A stretch of 64,000 bases of DNA from Tranzscheliella williamsii (lineage: Eukaryota > Basidiomycota > Ustilaginomycetes > Ustilaginales > Ustilaginaceae). The number at the start of each line of letters is the position of its first letter. Position 1 is the stretch's first letter. The DNA is taken from positions 542,071 through 606,070 of the forward strand of contig JALBYF010000002.1 in the NCBI GenBank assembly GCA_023212725.1. The letters run 5' to 3'. The position numbers were made by a program, and so were the translations under genes. Under the pieces are notes generated by a model. It was given only the letters and a program-made list of their open reading frames with translations, had not been told where the DNA came from and made no database searches. Of this stretch, positions 1 through 10,893 are shown in pieces.

Positions 1-1089
1 GGCATCGAAATCTCGAAAGCGATGGATAAAGACACTATTGATGAACTCGTTGATGTACTCTTCGAGCTTGGCTTTGAGTTTTCTTGCAGAGACCACCTTG
101 GACTCGAGATCTTTGAGTCGGCTCTTGTCCGTCCTCGCCTTTTTCTTTTCGGCGTCCCGTTGCTTGGTGGCGATGGAAAGGTCTTTGGAAGCCTGGCCAT
201 TCACTTCGTTGATGGCGGAGATCGTCCAGAGCGCAAGGACTGTAGCTGTGTGCCGGAACGATCGAAGGGAGGAGGACGACATGGCCGAGACCCAAGCTGA
301 GTAGGTCTCCATGAAACCGTCGGTGGTAAGGATCTCGGCCTCATAGGCGCTCATGACAAGGCGCTGCAAGAACTCGCTGAGGGACTTGCGAAAAGATTTG
401 AAAGTCTTGCTCTTGGACACTATTGGGTAGGAGGGGATGGGCTGTTTCTTGAACTCTTCCTGCAGGTCTTCGAGGTTGTCGACCACATGGTCGATGTCGA
501 CCACCTGGTTCTCGTCGATGGATCCGTTGCACCCGCAGACGCGGATGAAGAAGTTGATCAACTCAGCCAAAGCCGGCCCCTGGTCGCTGGAGAAGGCCAC
601 CACCCAGTCCTCGGCAGTGGACTGAAGAGCGGCGTTCGGATCTTTGACAGAGTTAAAAATGTCGTTGTCCTCATTAATGGGAAGTTCGTCTCTGCTGGAC
701 GCTGCGCGCGACTTCCCGGTTGGTGCTCTCGCCCTCGACGGGCCGGTGGTTCGTGAAGCTTTGGCTGTTTTGCTCGTCGTCCCTAAAGACTTGCGGGCTC
801 TGGGTGTGATTTTCGACTTTTTCGGTGTGGCCGCCGCTGATTTACGTCCCGAGGTCTTGGTTTTGGGTCTAGCTCCGAAGTCTTCGTCATTATCATCGTC
901 GTCCTCTTCCACCGATTCGTCCTCACTACTGTCCTGTCCATCTGCCTCTTCTTCGCCTCCCGAGGACAGCTCTGTAAGGGAGCCATCGGAGTCATTGTCA
1001 CCGTTCGCCGCAGTTGCAAGCTTGGCCGCTTTTGTCGCTCTTGTGCTGGAGCTGGCACCAGCGTTTCTCTTGGTCATTGTTCTCGCCAT
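1..1089 (-). CDS. SCC3: Cohesin subunit SCC3/STAG (Psc3), N-terminal part, truncated by window edge
   Basis: Single open frame from the ATG at 1089 to the window's left edge (363 codons, no stop), so the C-terminal part lies outside. The first ~140 residues are basic and acidic low-complexity sequence (Ser/Lys-rich, with an Asp/Glu run). A STAG-like segment follows, with the motif LINFFIRVCGCNG, then LSEFLQRLV, RSFRHTATVLALWT, a Lys/Glu-rich coiled stretch and SVFIHRFRD, which match the order seen in human STAG1/2 and yeast Scc3. Scc3 binds the Scc1 kleisin of the cohesin ring and is needed for cohesin loading and sister chromatid cohesion. ATG 1089 was chosen because it opens the frame; a second in-frame Met lies four codons on. 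It is divergent from the palmitoyltransferase gene. The family call is firm. Whether this is the mitotic or a meiotic paralogue cannot be decided. Confidence 0.88.
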   Translation of the reverse strand, partial: MARTMTKRNAGASSSTRATKAAKLATAANGDNDSDGSLTELSSGGEEEADGQDSSEDESVEEDDDDNDEDFGARPKTKTSGRKSAAATPKKSKITPRARKSLGTTSKTAKASRTTGPSRARAPTGKSRAASSRDELPINEDNDIFNSVKDPNAALQSTAEDWVVAFSSDQGPALAELINFFIRVCGCNGSIDENQVVDIDHVVDNLEDLQEEFKKQPIPSYPIVSKSKTFKSFRKSLSEFLQRLVMSAYEAEILTTDGFMETYSAWVSAMSSSSLRSFRHTATVLALWTISAINEVNGQASKDLSIATKQRDAEKKKARTDKSRLKDLESKVVSARKLKAKLEEYINEFINSVFIHRFRDFDA

Positions 1090-1682
1090 GATGGCGCGCG
1101 TGAGGATTTCGAAGGGGGAGCGGGAGAGGCCAGCGGCAGGTCAGTGCTGAGGAGTCCGGGCTCTCGTTGAGGGTGACGTGCGCGGGCTCAGCGTCTGATT
1201 TGTAGATGCTGCCGCGCTTGCTGAAATCGAGGCGAAAGTACAAAAGGAGAAGCGCAACAGAAAGGCGTGCGTGCTGAGATCACGATCACGATCGATCTGC
1301 GGCTGCGTGGCTGTGTGAATGTGTGACTGTGAGCGTGGTGGTAAATGTCGGCTGTGTATGTGGACGTGAGTGGATGTGGTGGGAGCAGCGATGAGGGTAG
1401 CGATGGACTGGAAGCGGCAGGCGAGAGAGTGCAACACGGAGCTGACCAACAGCCTCTTTGGCCGCGTTGCTGCGCCACGCTCTCACCTTCGCGCATTCGC
1501 CATTTCACCACAGCCTTAGAATTGTGATTCCGTGTTGCACTTTTCGCGACGCGCTCGAACGCGAGCCACTTCCTCAACTTAACAGCAGAAGTTATGGGTG
1601 TTAGAGTTGAGTGTTAGTGTCGTCACTGCAGATCACCTACAGGCGTCTATGTACTGAGCCTCCGGACTTGGCGGCGCAGACC
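1090..1682. promoter_or_regulatory. Divergent intergenic region, SCC3 / DHHC transferase
   Basis: This 593-bp spacer holds the 5' regions of two divergent genes. I see no clear TATA element, no RNA gene and no repeat. Short open frames on both strands have no recognisable content. Confidence 0.5.
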
Positions 1683-3092
1683 ATGGACGAACCCTCGGTG
1701 GCGTCAGCAGTGCACACGGCTCGTGCTACGGATGCGCACGCCAGCGGGCTGCGGCAGCGGGCCGTGCCGCAGTCCGCTGTTCGTCACGACCGCCTTCGGG
1801 GAGGCTCTTCGGGCGACGATCGCAAGGGGGGTCGCAATCCGCCGTGGAAGCGGCTGCGCGTCAACAGGGTCCTTGGGCGCATCGTGCCTGTCATCCTGCT
1901 CGTATACCTGTACTACACCTACGAGCTCGCGGTGGTGCGGTACGGGTGGGGCTATCTGTATCGAGTGCAGCGCAGGAAGGCGCTCCTCGTAGTATGGCTG
2001 GTGCCGCTCCATGTGCTTTTGCTCGCCGCCATGCGGGCGTATCTTGCCGTTTTCTTTGCGCGCCGGTCGGATGCGGAGGTGCGCGGGGTGACCGGCTGGA
2101 TTGGCTCGCGGCTTGGGGCGCGCTTTCCGGGGGCTGAGGTGGATGTGACGGGGCAGAGTGGTGGAGCGGGGCGGGGTGGTGGGATTATCGAGCTGTGCCA
2201 GGCGGATGGGGCGGCGGTGCGGTGCTGGCGGGGTGGGTGCGGGGGGCGGGTGAAGACCTACCGGATGCGGCACTGCGGCGACTGCGGGGAGTGCCGGGTG
2301 GGGTTTGACCACCACTGTGCGTGGTTCGACAACGATGTGGTGGCGGGCGCGACGTTGCGGCCGTTTGTGGGCTTCCTGATCACGGTCCCGCCGCTGCTGG
2401 TAACTGCGCTCGCGCCGCTCGTGCCCAGCGCCTGGCGGGTCGCGCGGAGCATCAACCAAACCGCACATGCGCACCCCGCTATCCGCAGCACCTGGTGGGC
2501 TCGCTGGTACAGCTGGGCCGGCGGGCCCATCTTCCGCTCCGTCGTAGGCTGGGCAGCAGGCGCCCGCCGCTGGTCTCCACCCCCAGCCGCACCCCCCCAC
2601 GAAACCGCACGCGCCCCTCTCATCCTCGCCTTCGCCACCGCCCTCCTATTCATCGCCACCGCCCTCGCCACCTCAACCCTTTCCAACCTTCGCAAGGGCC
2701 TACTCACCGTCGATGTCCAACGCGCAAAGACCCTCAACAGCCTCTACCGCAAACAGGCCGCCCTGCAAGCCGAAATCACCGCAGGCAAGAGACCCTTGGA
2801 TGATCCCCTCTTTGCACAGATCAGCTCTAGGATCGACACCCTCGGGCCGGTCTCCTACTTCCGCATCACCGCAGTCGCCCGCGACGGCACCAAGCAGACC
2901 GAAATCCTCCCCGCTCCCCCGGGTAACGACGTCTTCGACCGGGGTGGGCCCAAAGCGAATCTCCTCTACTTGCTGTGGGATAGGGCGGCACTGCAGGAGA
3001 TGAGAACTTGGTGGCAACCGCCCCACCATATCTTTGTTCGAAGAAGGATCTCAGAAGCCACCGGTCTTCCGCAAGATTGTGTTCAGTACTAG
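1683..3092 (+). CDS. DHHC-type protein S-palmitoyltransferase, divergent zinc/active-site motif
   Basis: A 469-aa intronless protein. The frame is open upstream to 1611, but ATG 1683 (MDEPSVAS) is the first well-placed Met after a likely leader. Hydrophobic segments appear near residues 60-80, 95-120, 225-245 and 320-340, giving the expected four-helix layout. The Cys-rich domain lies between helices 2 and 3 and contains RHCGDCGECR followed by D209-H210-H211-C212. DHHC enzymes auto-acylate on this Cys and transfer palmitate to protein cysteines on ER, Golgi or vacuole membranes. The usual DHHC-PW-NNC-G block is replaced by DHHCAWFDND, so the downstream zinc-site Cys is missing, as in some divergent fungal members (Pfa5/Swf1-like), and the first part of the domain is also Cys-poor. 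I cannot assign it to a named yeast orthologue. It converges on RNA14 with a 141-bp gap. Confidence 0.82.
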   Translation: MDEPSVASAVHTARATDAHASGLRQRAVPQSAVRHDRLRGGSSGDDRKGGRNPPWKRLRVNRVLGRIVPVILLVYLYYTYELAVVRYGWGYLYRVQRRKALLVVWLVPLHVLLLAAMRAYLAVFFARRSDAEVRGVTGWIGSRLGARFPGAEVDVTGQSGGAGRGGGIIELCQADGAAVRCWRGGCGGRVKTYRMRHCGDCGECRVGFDHHCAWFDNDVVAGATLRPFVGFLITVPPLLVTALAPLVPSAWRVARSINQTAHAHPAIRSTWWARWYSWAGGPIFRSVVGWAAGARRWSPPPAAPPHETARAPLILAFATALLFIATALATSTLSNLRKGLLTVDVQRAKTLNSLYRKQAALQAEITAGKRPLDDPLFAQISSRIDTLGPVSYFRITAVARDGTKQTEILPAPPGNDVFDRGGPKANLLYLLWDRAALQEMRTWWQPPHHIFVRRRISEATGLPQDCVQY

Positions 3093-3233
3093 TCCCGTTC
3101 TTAAATGGCAGTAATGATCACTTCGAAAGGCATGTGTTTGGACATCAATTAGTAAAAACACAATACAAGCTCGAGCAGCAGTTGAGCAAAAGGTACTACT
3201 GCCTTGCCTGTAACGTGGCGACTGTGTGCAGCC

Positions 3234-6233
3234 TTAGCGCATAAATCGGCCCCTGCCAGCGCCCATAGGGCCGGTAGGGGGACGTCTACCGGTGAGTGCA
3301 GCTGGGCCTTGGGGAGGCAGATTTGCATGGCGGAAGCATTCCATAATGTCATCCGCCTTAATTCTCGGGCCGTCGAAGAGGTGCGCGCCCGGTAGCATGT
3401 CCATAAACATGAGCACGCTTTCTGGAAACTCGGTATGTGCGTCTCTCACGTTGATCGCGCCGCGGGGCCCGGACGGTGGAGCGGCCTTGAACGACGGTCC
3501 GGTTGGGATCGGCGATGGCGAGTCTCGCTTGAATCGCTTGGCGGGGGGCCCACCAACGAGAGCGGCTGGACCGGTGGGGATGTGCACTCCACCAGGTTTG
3601 GCCCAGTTGCCAGAGGTGTCTTCGGATTGGCTCTCGGCAGCGAGGCGCTTCATCTCCTGCATAGTCTTACGTCGTGGGCCGTCCTCTTCCTGCGAAGCGC
3701 CCCCGGCTTCTTTAGTGGCTTCGACGGCTCGGTCGGCGGCGCTGGCGCCAGCAATGGAAGCCTGGATGCCTAGGTCTCGAGGACCGATGAGGTCCAGGTC
3801 CATATACGAATTTCGGCTTACGAATCGCTTGATGGCCGGCTCGGAAGGATAGATCTCGGACAAGCGGCTCTCCAGCTTCTGGATCGAGACGCTGTCTCCA
3901 AAGTTGTATTCGTAGCTAGCCCATCGGTCCCAGATGGGCCGCGCTCGTTCCGGAGAAAAGGTCGCAACGACACGCTCGAACAAGGCGCGCGCGTTGTTGT
4001 CGTCGTTCATCGAAATCAGAAAGTCGAGATACCGGACGACAAAGGCTTCGTCATTTCCAAAGGTCTTGAGTGCAAGCTCAAACACTTTGGTGGCCACGAC
4101 CGGATCCTTGGAGCAGTGATATTCCATGAGAGCACTTGCTTCAAAGACCTGCCACGTACTATGGGGGCTCTTTCGCGCCCGACTGAAGATGCTTCGCGCA
4201 GGTCGGATCCCTTCGGTCCGTCGCAAGAAATGCATGTATTTGATCCATACCAGCGCGGCTGCCTCTTTGAGCCCTTCGATCTGGGGCTTGACCGAGTCCT
4301 GAAGAGCCTGCTTTCTGGCCTGTAGGTGTTCAATGGTTTTGCGGTCCTGCTCACGCGCCTCGCCATCCATGTCGATATCCGCATCACCTTCGTTGGCCCG
4401 TCTTGCGGCAGACTGTGCCCTGGCCAATTCGGCCTCGGAATCCATGATGCTCAGTTCCTGCTGCAGAGTTGCCTGATGTCCTTCGATCCGAGAGTGGATG
4501 TGGTCCAAGAGCGAGTCGAAGACAGCCGCACAATCACCGGTCGACTTTCTCACTTCGCAGAGTTCGATATAGGCAAAGTGGAGCAAGAAACTTCCAGAAC
4601 AGGCCTCCATGCCGTTCTTAAGCCATGCACTGGCTTCATCCTGCCTGCCAACGGAGGTCAGATATCGGGCGGCAAGATACCAGATCTCGGGATAGAAGCG
4701 GAGAAACATGGTTGCCTTGCGGTAGGCGAATGTAATCCTAGCCTGGACAGCCGATGGATCGTCCATGACCAACGGGTTTGTCTCCTCCCAGAGGAGGTAA
4801 TCCCTCCAAGCTTCGACCTGACTGCGCTCACGAGCCCACTGTGCTGCGTTCTTTCCGGCATCTCCGGGTATAGGTGATTCGGTCCAGACAGGCACGCGAG
4901 GCAGCAGCGGCTTAGCAATGTTGTCGGTATGAACCTTGAGATCGCGCAGAACCCTCCTAGCAGTCATGTAGGCCGGCGAGCGTTCGGCGAGGAACTTCTT
5001 GGCTGTGAGTTTGTTGAGACCGTTCTCGTATGCATCGTAGTCTTTCCAGATGGCTTCTATGTTGGACAGCGGAACGCTGACGGCTCGCTGGTACACTCTG
5101 CGAAGATCGTCCATCTTCTGTCCTTCTTTCCATCCACCTCTGGCTTCACGGTCTTTGATGAGAGCAATGTAATCCGTCCAGATCGATCCGCTGTCCTTGT
5201 CCATGCCAATGAACTTCAAGGCGAATTCGTAGGCTCCTTCGAGGAGCCTCCTCGCCTGTTCACGCGGGCCGTCTTCATCGGCACCGGAGGGCGGAGGAAG
5301 GGGGTTGACTCGCCGAGTATAGGAGAGGTAGAATTTCCACAAATCTACCGAGGGGGTTGTGCGGAGACAACGTGTGAAGATGGCTTCGACCTGGGCAAAG
5401 TTGCTATGCGCCAGTTCCAGATCGGCGTAAGCAACCCACTGACGACCTTGGATGGGGAAGACCTTGAAGAAGCGGTCATAGAGAGCCCTTGTAGCGTCCA
5501 TGTCTTCACGACTTTGTGCTTCCTCGATGAGGGCGAGCCAGGCTTCTCCATCTCTGGGTTCCAGCTTTATTCTGTCTTCAAAGACCTGCCGCCTCTGCTC
5601 GACGGACATCTGGGATAGCTTGAGCGACTGCGCTTGCGCTTGTTGCTGGGATGGAGGCGTTTGCTGAGACTGGACAGGCTGTTCCGAGGCCACTCTTGAG
5701 ACAGCCCCCTTCGCTTCCGCTTTGATCGCATCCGGCGTAGGCGGGGTTGGCTGGGGCAGCTGAGTGTCACCTTGCTCTTTGACGATCACTGACGCTGACT
5801 TGGGTTCGGTTGTATGGTCGGCTGTTGCCGCTGCTGTTCCTGCAGACGCATCTCCGTTGGCGCGGATATCTTGAACTGCTTCAGTAGTAACATCCCCTGC
5901 AATGGTGTCAGCGTCGCCACTGGCATCAGCATCCCCACTTGCGTCGACGCTGGCACCGGCATCAGCGTCGGCACCTGCTTCGGCACCAGTTTCGGCACCA
6001 GCATTCGCATCGAGATCTGCAACAGCATCGACATCAGCGTCCGCATCTGCCTGTTGATTAGCGTCAGCACTCAAAAGAGCTTCTTCAGCAGTTTGAGTTC
6101 CGGCGTGACCTTGAGTGCGTGTGTCATTACCGTCATTGGTGGAGGGGGCGGCAGTTTCAGGGTCGTGGGGGGCGGACGAGTTGCTCTGGTCCATCGGATC
6201 AGCGGCGGGGTTTTCCCCTTCTTGCGACAACAT
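3234..6233 (-). CDS. RNA14: mRNA 3'-end-processing protein RNA14 (CstF-77 homologue)
   Basis: A 999-aa intronless protein. Residues ~60-140 are an Asp/Ala-rich low-complexity run, followed by Gln-rich sequence. From ~residue 205 the protein shows Suf/HAT repeats, beginning [18 protein letters not shown], then the helical-pair motifs [25 protein letters not shown] and [15 protein letters not shown] that typify Rna14/CstF-77. The C-terminal ~150 residues are Pro/Gly-rich with IPTGP repeats. Rna14 is the scaffold of cleavage factor IA: it dimerises through HAT repeats, binds Rna15 and Pcf11, and directs cleavage and polyadenylation in the nucleus. The family length is usually 670-1000 aa, so the excess is the disordered N-terminus. 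It is divergent from the ZNF830-like gene, another RNA-processing factor. Start ATG 6233 opens the frame. Confidence 0.93.
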   Translation of the reverse strand: MLSQEGENPAADPMDQSNSSAPHDPETAAPSTNDGNDTRTQGHAGTQTAEEALLSADANQQADADADVDAVADLDANAGAETGAEAGADADAGASVDASGDADASGDADTIAGDVTTEAVQDIRANGDASAGTAAATADHTTEPKSASVIVKEQGDTQLPQPTPPTPDAIKAEAKGAVSRVASEQPVQSQQTPPSQQQAQAQSLKLSQMSVEQRRQVFEDRIKLEPRDGEAWLALIEEAQSREDMDATRALYDRFFKVFPIQGRQWVAYADLELAHSNFAQVEAIFTRCLRTTPSVDLWKFYLSYTRRVNPLPPPSGADEDGPREQARRLLEGAYEFALKFIGMDKDSGSIWTDYIALIKDREARGGWKEGQKMDDLRRVYQRAVSVPLSNIEAIWKDYDAYENGLNKLTAKKFLAERSPAYMTARRVLRDLKVHTDNIAKPLLPRVPVWTESPIPGDAGKNAAQWARERSQVEAWRDYLLWEETNPLVMDDPSAVQARITFAYRKATMFLRFYPEIWYLAARYLTSVGRQDEASAWLKNGMEACSGSFLLHFAYIELCEVRKSTGDCAAVFDSLLDHIHSRIEGHQATLQQELSIMDSEAELARAQSAARRANEGDADIDMDGEAREQDRKTIEHLQARKQALQDSVKPQIEGLKEAAALVWIKYMHFLRRTEGIRPARSIFSRARKSPHSTWQVFEASALMEYHCSKDPVVATKVFELALKTFGNDEAFVVRYLDFLISMNDDNNARALFERVVATFSPERARPIWDRWASYEYNFGDSVSIQKLESRLSEIYPSEPAIKRFVSRNSYMDLDLIGPRDLGIQASIAGASAADRAVEATKEAGGASQEEDGPRRKTMQEMKRLAAESQSEDTSGNWAKPGGVHIPTGPAALVGGPPAKRFKRDSPSPIPTGPSFKAAPPSGPRGAINVRDAHTEFPESVLMFMDMLPGAHLFDGPRIKADDIMECFRHANLPPQGPAALTGRRPPTGPMGAGRGRFMR
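5880..6070 (-). repeat. Degenerate Asp/Ala codon repeat inside RNA14
   Basis: The sequence is built of imperfect GCATCx/GCGTCx-type hexamers which, read on the minus strand, encode alternating Asp and Ala with occasional Gly, Thr or Val. It forms the acidic N-terminal spacer of RNA14 and is a likely site of length variation between strains. Confidence 0.7.
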
Positions 6234-6739
6234 ATCTGCGGCGCTACCTGTCTGTTTCTTCGACGAAGAAGAGTGCGGAGGCGAGGTGAGGGGAATGGAA
6301 ATGCAAGATCAAGCCGTGCCTTCCCTCCTGAACGAACCTATTCGATCTGGATCTGACGCCAACCTGAGCGACGATACAAGGTTGAAGCACAGAAAGAAAC
6401 AGACGAGCAGGTAGTGTGGCCAGCGAATCAGTCTGTCAGCCTCTATGTACGTTGCACTCGGTACGCGGATCTAAGGGCGAGCGAGGGTGACAGGTTGTTG
6501 TCGAATCGATTCGACGGTGGTAGCTGAAATGGAAAATGCAAGAAATCTATCATTCTGGATGGGGAAGAATCGTTGCTTCGTTCTGAGGTAGACTGGCGGG
6601 AATTGCGGTGATCGGGAATCGGGGCGAGTCTCATTCAATCCGCCTTCGGCCTTCTGCCGTTCAGGGTTCTAGGAGGGCTTTGATTTTCGAAAACAGTCAT
6701 AAGTACCTGTACAGCGACATCATCCACAGGGATTACTCG
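6234..6739. promoter_or_regulatory. Divergent intergenic region, RNA14 / ZNF830-like
   Basis: A 506-bp spacer between two divergent RNA-processing genes. The frame of the right-hand gene stays open upstream to 6608, but no ATG lies in that stretch that fits the family better than 6740. No TATA-like element or repeat stands out. Confidence 0.45.
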
Positions 6740-7580
6740 ATGGATGCGAGGTCGCTGCTACGTGCTGCTGCTTCAGAGCGGGCCAAGTCGGCCGCGTCTG
6801 GGATTACTGACCGGTTCGCATCCTACAACGCTGCGGGTGGACTGCGATGTTCGGCCTGCAACTATCTGGTTGTCAAGCACGAGAGCCTCTGGGCCGCGCA
6901 CGCTGCTAGCAAGACGCATCGAACCAATGCGGCCCGGGTGCGAGAAGAGGAGGCACGAAGGGAAGAAGAGCAGGCGGAACTGAGGAGGCAAGAAGCGCTG
7001 CGGACGAAAGAGGGCAAGCGGAAGTCCGAGCACGATACGAACGACGTCGACCGTGACGATCGAGAAGCGGACGGATCAGCCGTCAAAAAGGCTCGGAAAT
7101 CATCCGACGACGTGGCCCGCGCTCCTTCTGTGGACGTCGACCCCGATTGGGCCATGTTCAAGGCGCAGATGGAAGAGGGCCAAGACGAGTGGCAACCGGC
7201 ATCGGGAATCGATCCGATGTTCAATGCGGATGCGGTGGTTGAAGTCCAGCCGCAGCTCCACACGGACAAAGAAGGAGGCGACCGAGCAGCTGCGACGGAC
7301 GATGAGCAGACGCGGGAGGAAGCCGAAGCGGCAGAGCGTGCGCGAAAGGAGCAGGAGGAGAAGGAGGAGATCTACGCGCGCTACGAGGAAGAACAGAGGC
7401 TCCAAGATGAAGCCGATGAGAGGTGAGTGCACACCAGCACTGGCTAAGTCAAGTGCCTTGAGCAAACATCGTCAGAGTGCTGACCTATACGCTCGCTCTA
7501 CGCCCGCTCGCTACAGAGTCAATGCTCTGAAAAAGCGTCTGGAACGGATCAAACAAGCCCGCACACGAACGAACAAGTGA
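6740..7580 (+). CDS. ZNF830/CCDC16-like zinc-finger splicing factor
   Basis: Two exons, 6740-7422 and 7517-7580, joined by a 94-bp intron with GTGAGT donor and ACAG acceptor; the phase-2 junction codes Arg and the product is 248 aa. A matrin/U1-type C2H2 finger sits at residues ~34-57 (C-x2-C-x12-H-x5-H). A Glu/Arg-rich coiled coil and charged nuclear-localisation-like stretches follow, then a second acidic coiled coil (EEAEAAERARKEQEEKEE), and the protein ends in VNALKKRLERIKQARTRTNK. This arrangement matches ZNF830 (CCDC16), a nuclear protein found in spliceosomal complexes. The intron was placed because the first exon would otherwise stop without the conserved helical tail. The precise role in this fungus is inferred from the family. 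Confidence 0.82.
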
Positions 7581-8399
7581 CGAACAAGTGAGAGCCGTTA
7601 CGCACACTACCACCCGCTTCGACGCATGGTCATTATGCCTTCTCGTTGATTGTCTCCTCTACGTTGCTGGTGGAGTGTTGGCTGAGAGCTTTCCGCAGAG
7701 GCACTGCAAGATGTTGATCGACTCGCACGGCAGGTGAAAGACCAGAATTCCATACATACAGAGTCAGTGAGTGTACAGTACAATGTGAGTATATATTGGA
7801 GCGCCATCGAGCGCGCGCTCATAGATTTGATTGTGCGTACCATTTGTGGTGGCGGTAAGATTAGTCGCTTGCATGGGACCAGTAGAGCGTTGTCGCCTGA
7901 GTGTGAGTTCGTCGGAGATCGGTCGGTTGCATTGATCGTTTGCGCAACTCCTTTTTCGAGGAGAAAAAGAGCAACAGAGCCAACAACAACCAACGCCAGC
8001 CGAGATTGGCGTTTGACCATTCGGGACCTGAATCATGAATCCGGCTTCGAGCAGCCTTCACAGCTAAAATCAGCATAGACAGCAGAAATCGGGTTCAGCT
8101 TCCGTCCGCTCCTCTTCGAATCTGCGCACCACTTGCCCATTCTTGTCGCGTCCCTTGACTGTCCCCACTCTGGCCTATGCGCATCCCATCTGGATGGCCT
8201 GCCATGATGTACTGAACAGGAGATATTCGACCGCCGTCGCTCCGACCCAGAACGGCTTTGGCTTGATCGCCAACGCTGGATGCGAATTGCTCCCCCCAAG
8301 TGTCTGTCGCCGTGTTCCAACGTGCTCGGACAAGTTCATTGCAAGCTATCTTTGCCATCCTTCACGCGCATAGTGTGGCACCGCCGAAAGTAGCTCAAC
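7581..8399. other. Intergenic region upstream of RSR1
   Basis: 819 bp without a supportable gene. Small open frames on both strands show no conserved features. The stretch presumably holds the 3' UTR of the zinc-finger gene and the promoter of RSR1. Confidence 0.5.
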
Positions 8400-9131
8400 A
8401 TGAGGGAGGTCCGTGTGGTGATCATGGGAGGTATGTATGCCCTGTCCCGCTTCATCTCGCCTTCTGTTTGTGTATGTCCCCACTGACCAGTGCGCCTCGC
8501 TTTCATTTCCCAATGACTAGGCGGCGGAGTGGGCAAGTCTGCGATCACAATGCAATTTGTACGCAACGTCTTTGTCAGCACCTACGATCCCACCATCGAG
8601 GATACTTACCGCAAACTACTGGCCATTGATGGTCAGCAATGTACCGTGGAGATCTTGGACACCGCAGGCACCGAGCAGTTCCTCGCCCTCAAAGAGCTCT
8701 ATATCAAGTCGGGTCAGGGCTTTTTGCTCGTCTTCTCGCTCACGCATCTCGCCAGCGTTAACGAGCTCGGACCGCTGCGCGAGGCCATTATTCGCTTCAA
8801 AGATGGCGGCGTTCCCATCGTCCTGGTCGGAAACAAGGCAGATCTCAGGGCCGAGCGCCAGGTTCCCCGAGAGGTGGGCACCAAACTCTCCCAAGCCTGG
8901 GGCAATGTTCCCTACTACGAAGCATCAGCGAGGAAAAGGATCAACATCGATGAAGTCTTCGCGGATATCGTTAGGCAGATTCGGGCCTTTGATGCCGTCA
9001 AGCACGGTGGCAGACCAGCGTCCGGAACAGCAGCCAACTCCTCCACAAGCGCTCTCTCGTCAAGTAGCAAGCTGGCTGGCACGAGCTTTGGGGCTGGACG
9101 ACCCAAGGGGAAGAAGTGTGTGATTATGTAG
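8400..9131 (+). CDS. RSR1: Ras-family GTPase RSR1/BUD1 (Rap1-like)
   Basis: Two exons, 8400-8430 and 8521-9131; the 90-bp intron has donor GTATGT and acceptor CTAG and splits the P-loop. The product is 213 aa. The spliced P-loop reads MGGGGVGKS; the effector loop is YDPTIEDTYRK, the Rap/Rsr1 signature; switch II is DTAGTEQF with Thr where Ras has Gln61, also typical of Rap/Rsr1. NKAD and SAR guanine-binding motifs follow, and the C-terminus is a KGKKCVIM CAAX box, predicting farnesylation behind a polybasic stretch. In yeasts Rsr1 marks the bud or polarity site and acts through Cdc24/Cdc42 at the plasma membrane; in filamentous or dimorphic fungi it supports polarised growth. The first exon encodes only ten whole residues, so gene finders could easily miss it. 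Confidence 0.93.
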
Positions 9132-9809
9132 TCCTTCACAACGTCGCGCTGCTCAAGCCTGCGTGTGACCGAGTCACATCGATCACATCGCTTCTCGCAC
9201 GTCACCGAATGTTGCTGCTCCCACTCTCCTCCGCACGCCCTCACTCCCATCGTAGAGCCAGTCCGCCGCTGTTCTGAGCAGTTTTGCGACACTGTTCCTG
9301 TCATCCTACCACTACAGGCAGCATGGACCCACCTTCCGGTCTCCCACCTCCCCCTCTCCGTCCCCCTCATGCACCGTGAACGGCGGCCTGCCCCTCTCCC
9401 ACTTTGTATAGTTTCTTGTCATACCTGCACGATACCCGCAATGCGTTTCTCCAGTAGCCGTGTCACTGTACGAAAACGTGCCGTGGGTAAAACCTGATCT
9501 AACAAAGCTAAGCATCCTCCACTTCCACTTCGGATTTCGGATATCCAAGTTCTGACTGCGAAAGACGCGTGTGAGGGTGATCGGCCCCGTTTAGATGCAC
9601 AGACATACGAAGCGGCGCGGCAAGGCCATCCTCAGCCCAACACTTGTTACCAAGACCGCTGTCGCTGCATCACCTCCTCTGACATCACTACAGCCCCGAC
9701 TTCTGCATCCGCCACGCTCAGCTGCGCTAATCAGTAGGGTCGCTTGTCTCGTTTTTCTGGTCTCGTTTGCATCTCGCCTGTCCGAGTATCTTGCTGTAGC
9801 TGCGCCAAC
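9132..9809. other. Intergenic region RSR1-PRE9
   Basis: 678 bp between tandem genes, rich in C/T runs on the plus strand, especially 9200-9400. No RNA gene, TATA element or repeat was recognised. Confidence 0.45.
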
Positions 9810-10619
9810 ATGTCGCGGAGATACGATTCGCGCACCACCACCTTTTCGCCCGAGGGCCGGCTGTACCAGGTGGAATATGCGATGGAGGCGATCTCGCATG
9901 CCGGCACCGTGGTTGGCATCCTGGCCAAGGACGGCATCGTGCTGGCGGCCGAGAAGAAGGTGACGTCGAAGCTGCTCGAGCAGGACCAGTCCTCGGAGAA
10001 GATCTTCACGGTGGCGGACAACGTGCTGACGGGCGTCGCTGGCTACACGGCGGATGCCAACTCGCTGGTCAACTATGCGCGCAACGCCGCGCAGCAGTAT
10101 CTGGTGAGCTACGACGACGACATCCCCGTCGAGCTGCTCGCGCAGCGCCTGTGCGACTTTAAGCAGGGCTACACCCAGTTCGGCGGGCTGCGTCCGTTCG
10201 GCGTCTCGATCCTCTACGCCGGCTACGATGAGCATCACCACTTCCAGCTGTACCACTCGGATCCCTCGGGCAACTACTCGGGCTGGAAGGCGACTTGCAT
10301 CGGCAACAACAACGGCACCGCCACGTCGCTGCTCAAGCAAGACTACAAGGCAGACATCAGTATCCAGGACGCCATGGGCATGGCCGTCAAGATCCTGAGC
10401 AAGACCATGGACTCGACCAGTCTAGATAGCGAGAAGCTCGAGTTCGCCACGCTCTCGCTCCATCCCAAGACGGGCAAGCCGCTGACGAGCATCTTCAAGC
10501 CCGACGACATCGACCGCCTCCTCGAGCGACACGGCCTCGCCAAGCCCAAAGACCCCGAGGCGACATCCACCCAGCCCGCCGCACCTGCTGCCGGCGACGC
10601 CATGGCCGTCGATGCCTAG
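9810..10619 (+). CDS. PRE9: 20S proteasome subunit alpha type-4 (alpha-3, Pre9)
   Basis: A 269-aa intronless protein beginning MSRRYDSRTTTFSPEGRLYQ, the canonical alpha-ring N-terminus (H0 helix and YDS/FSPEGR/QVEYA signature). Further matches to PSMA4/Pre9 are the segments GTVVGILAKDGIVLAAEKK, GYTQFGGLRPFGVS and DPSGNYSGWKA. It forms part of the outer heptameric alpha ring that gates the proteolytic chamber; it has no catalytic Thr, as expected for alpha subunits. Yeast Pre9 is the one alpha subunit dispensable for viability. The C-terminal ~25 residues are an Ala/Pro-rich tail. The frame is open upstream to 9744, but homology begins at 9810. It converges on the small mitochondrial gene at 10894. 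Confidence 0.97.
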   Translation: MSRRYDSRTTTFSPEGRLYQVEYAMEAISHAGTVVGILAKDGIVLAAEKKVTSKLLEQDQSSEKIFTVADNVLTGVAGYTADANSLVNYARNAAQQYLVSYDDDIPVELLAQRLCDFKQGYTQFGGLRPFGVSILYAGYDEHHHFQLYHSDPSGNYSGWKATCIGNNNGTATSLLKQDYKADISIQDAMGMAVKILSKTMDSTSLDSEKLEFATLSLHPKTGKPLTSIFKPDDIDRLLERHGLAKPKDPEATSTQPAAPAAGDAMAVDA

Positions 10620-10893
10620 CGGTCCTCCTACCCCGGCAGCCGCCACCGGCCTCCCCTTGTACCATTAGCATTTCGGCTCCGCCCTCGCAATCCGCCGTTC
10701 CCACCCATTGCTTCCCCTTCACTGCCCTTCCTGCCGAGACCCGTGAACACGGACGCAGGCAGACACAGCCATCACGGGCGAGAGCGGACAAAGAGACCCG
10801 TTTATGGGCGCAATTCCGCCGGCCATGTTGTCACTTCCTTTGCGGCAGATATGGAACGCGGTGAGCAGGATCAAGCGCTGGCGGGCGAAACGG

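Noticed and set aside
1704..2600. 298-codon antisense frame over the DHHC gene
   Set aside because: Pro/Arg/His-rich shadow of the GC-rich palmitoyltransferase exon.
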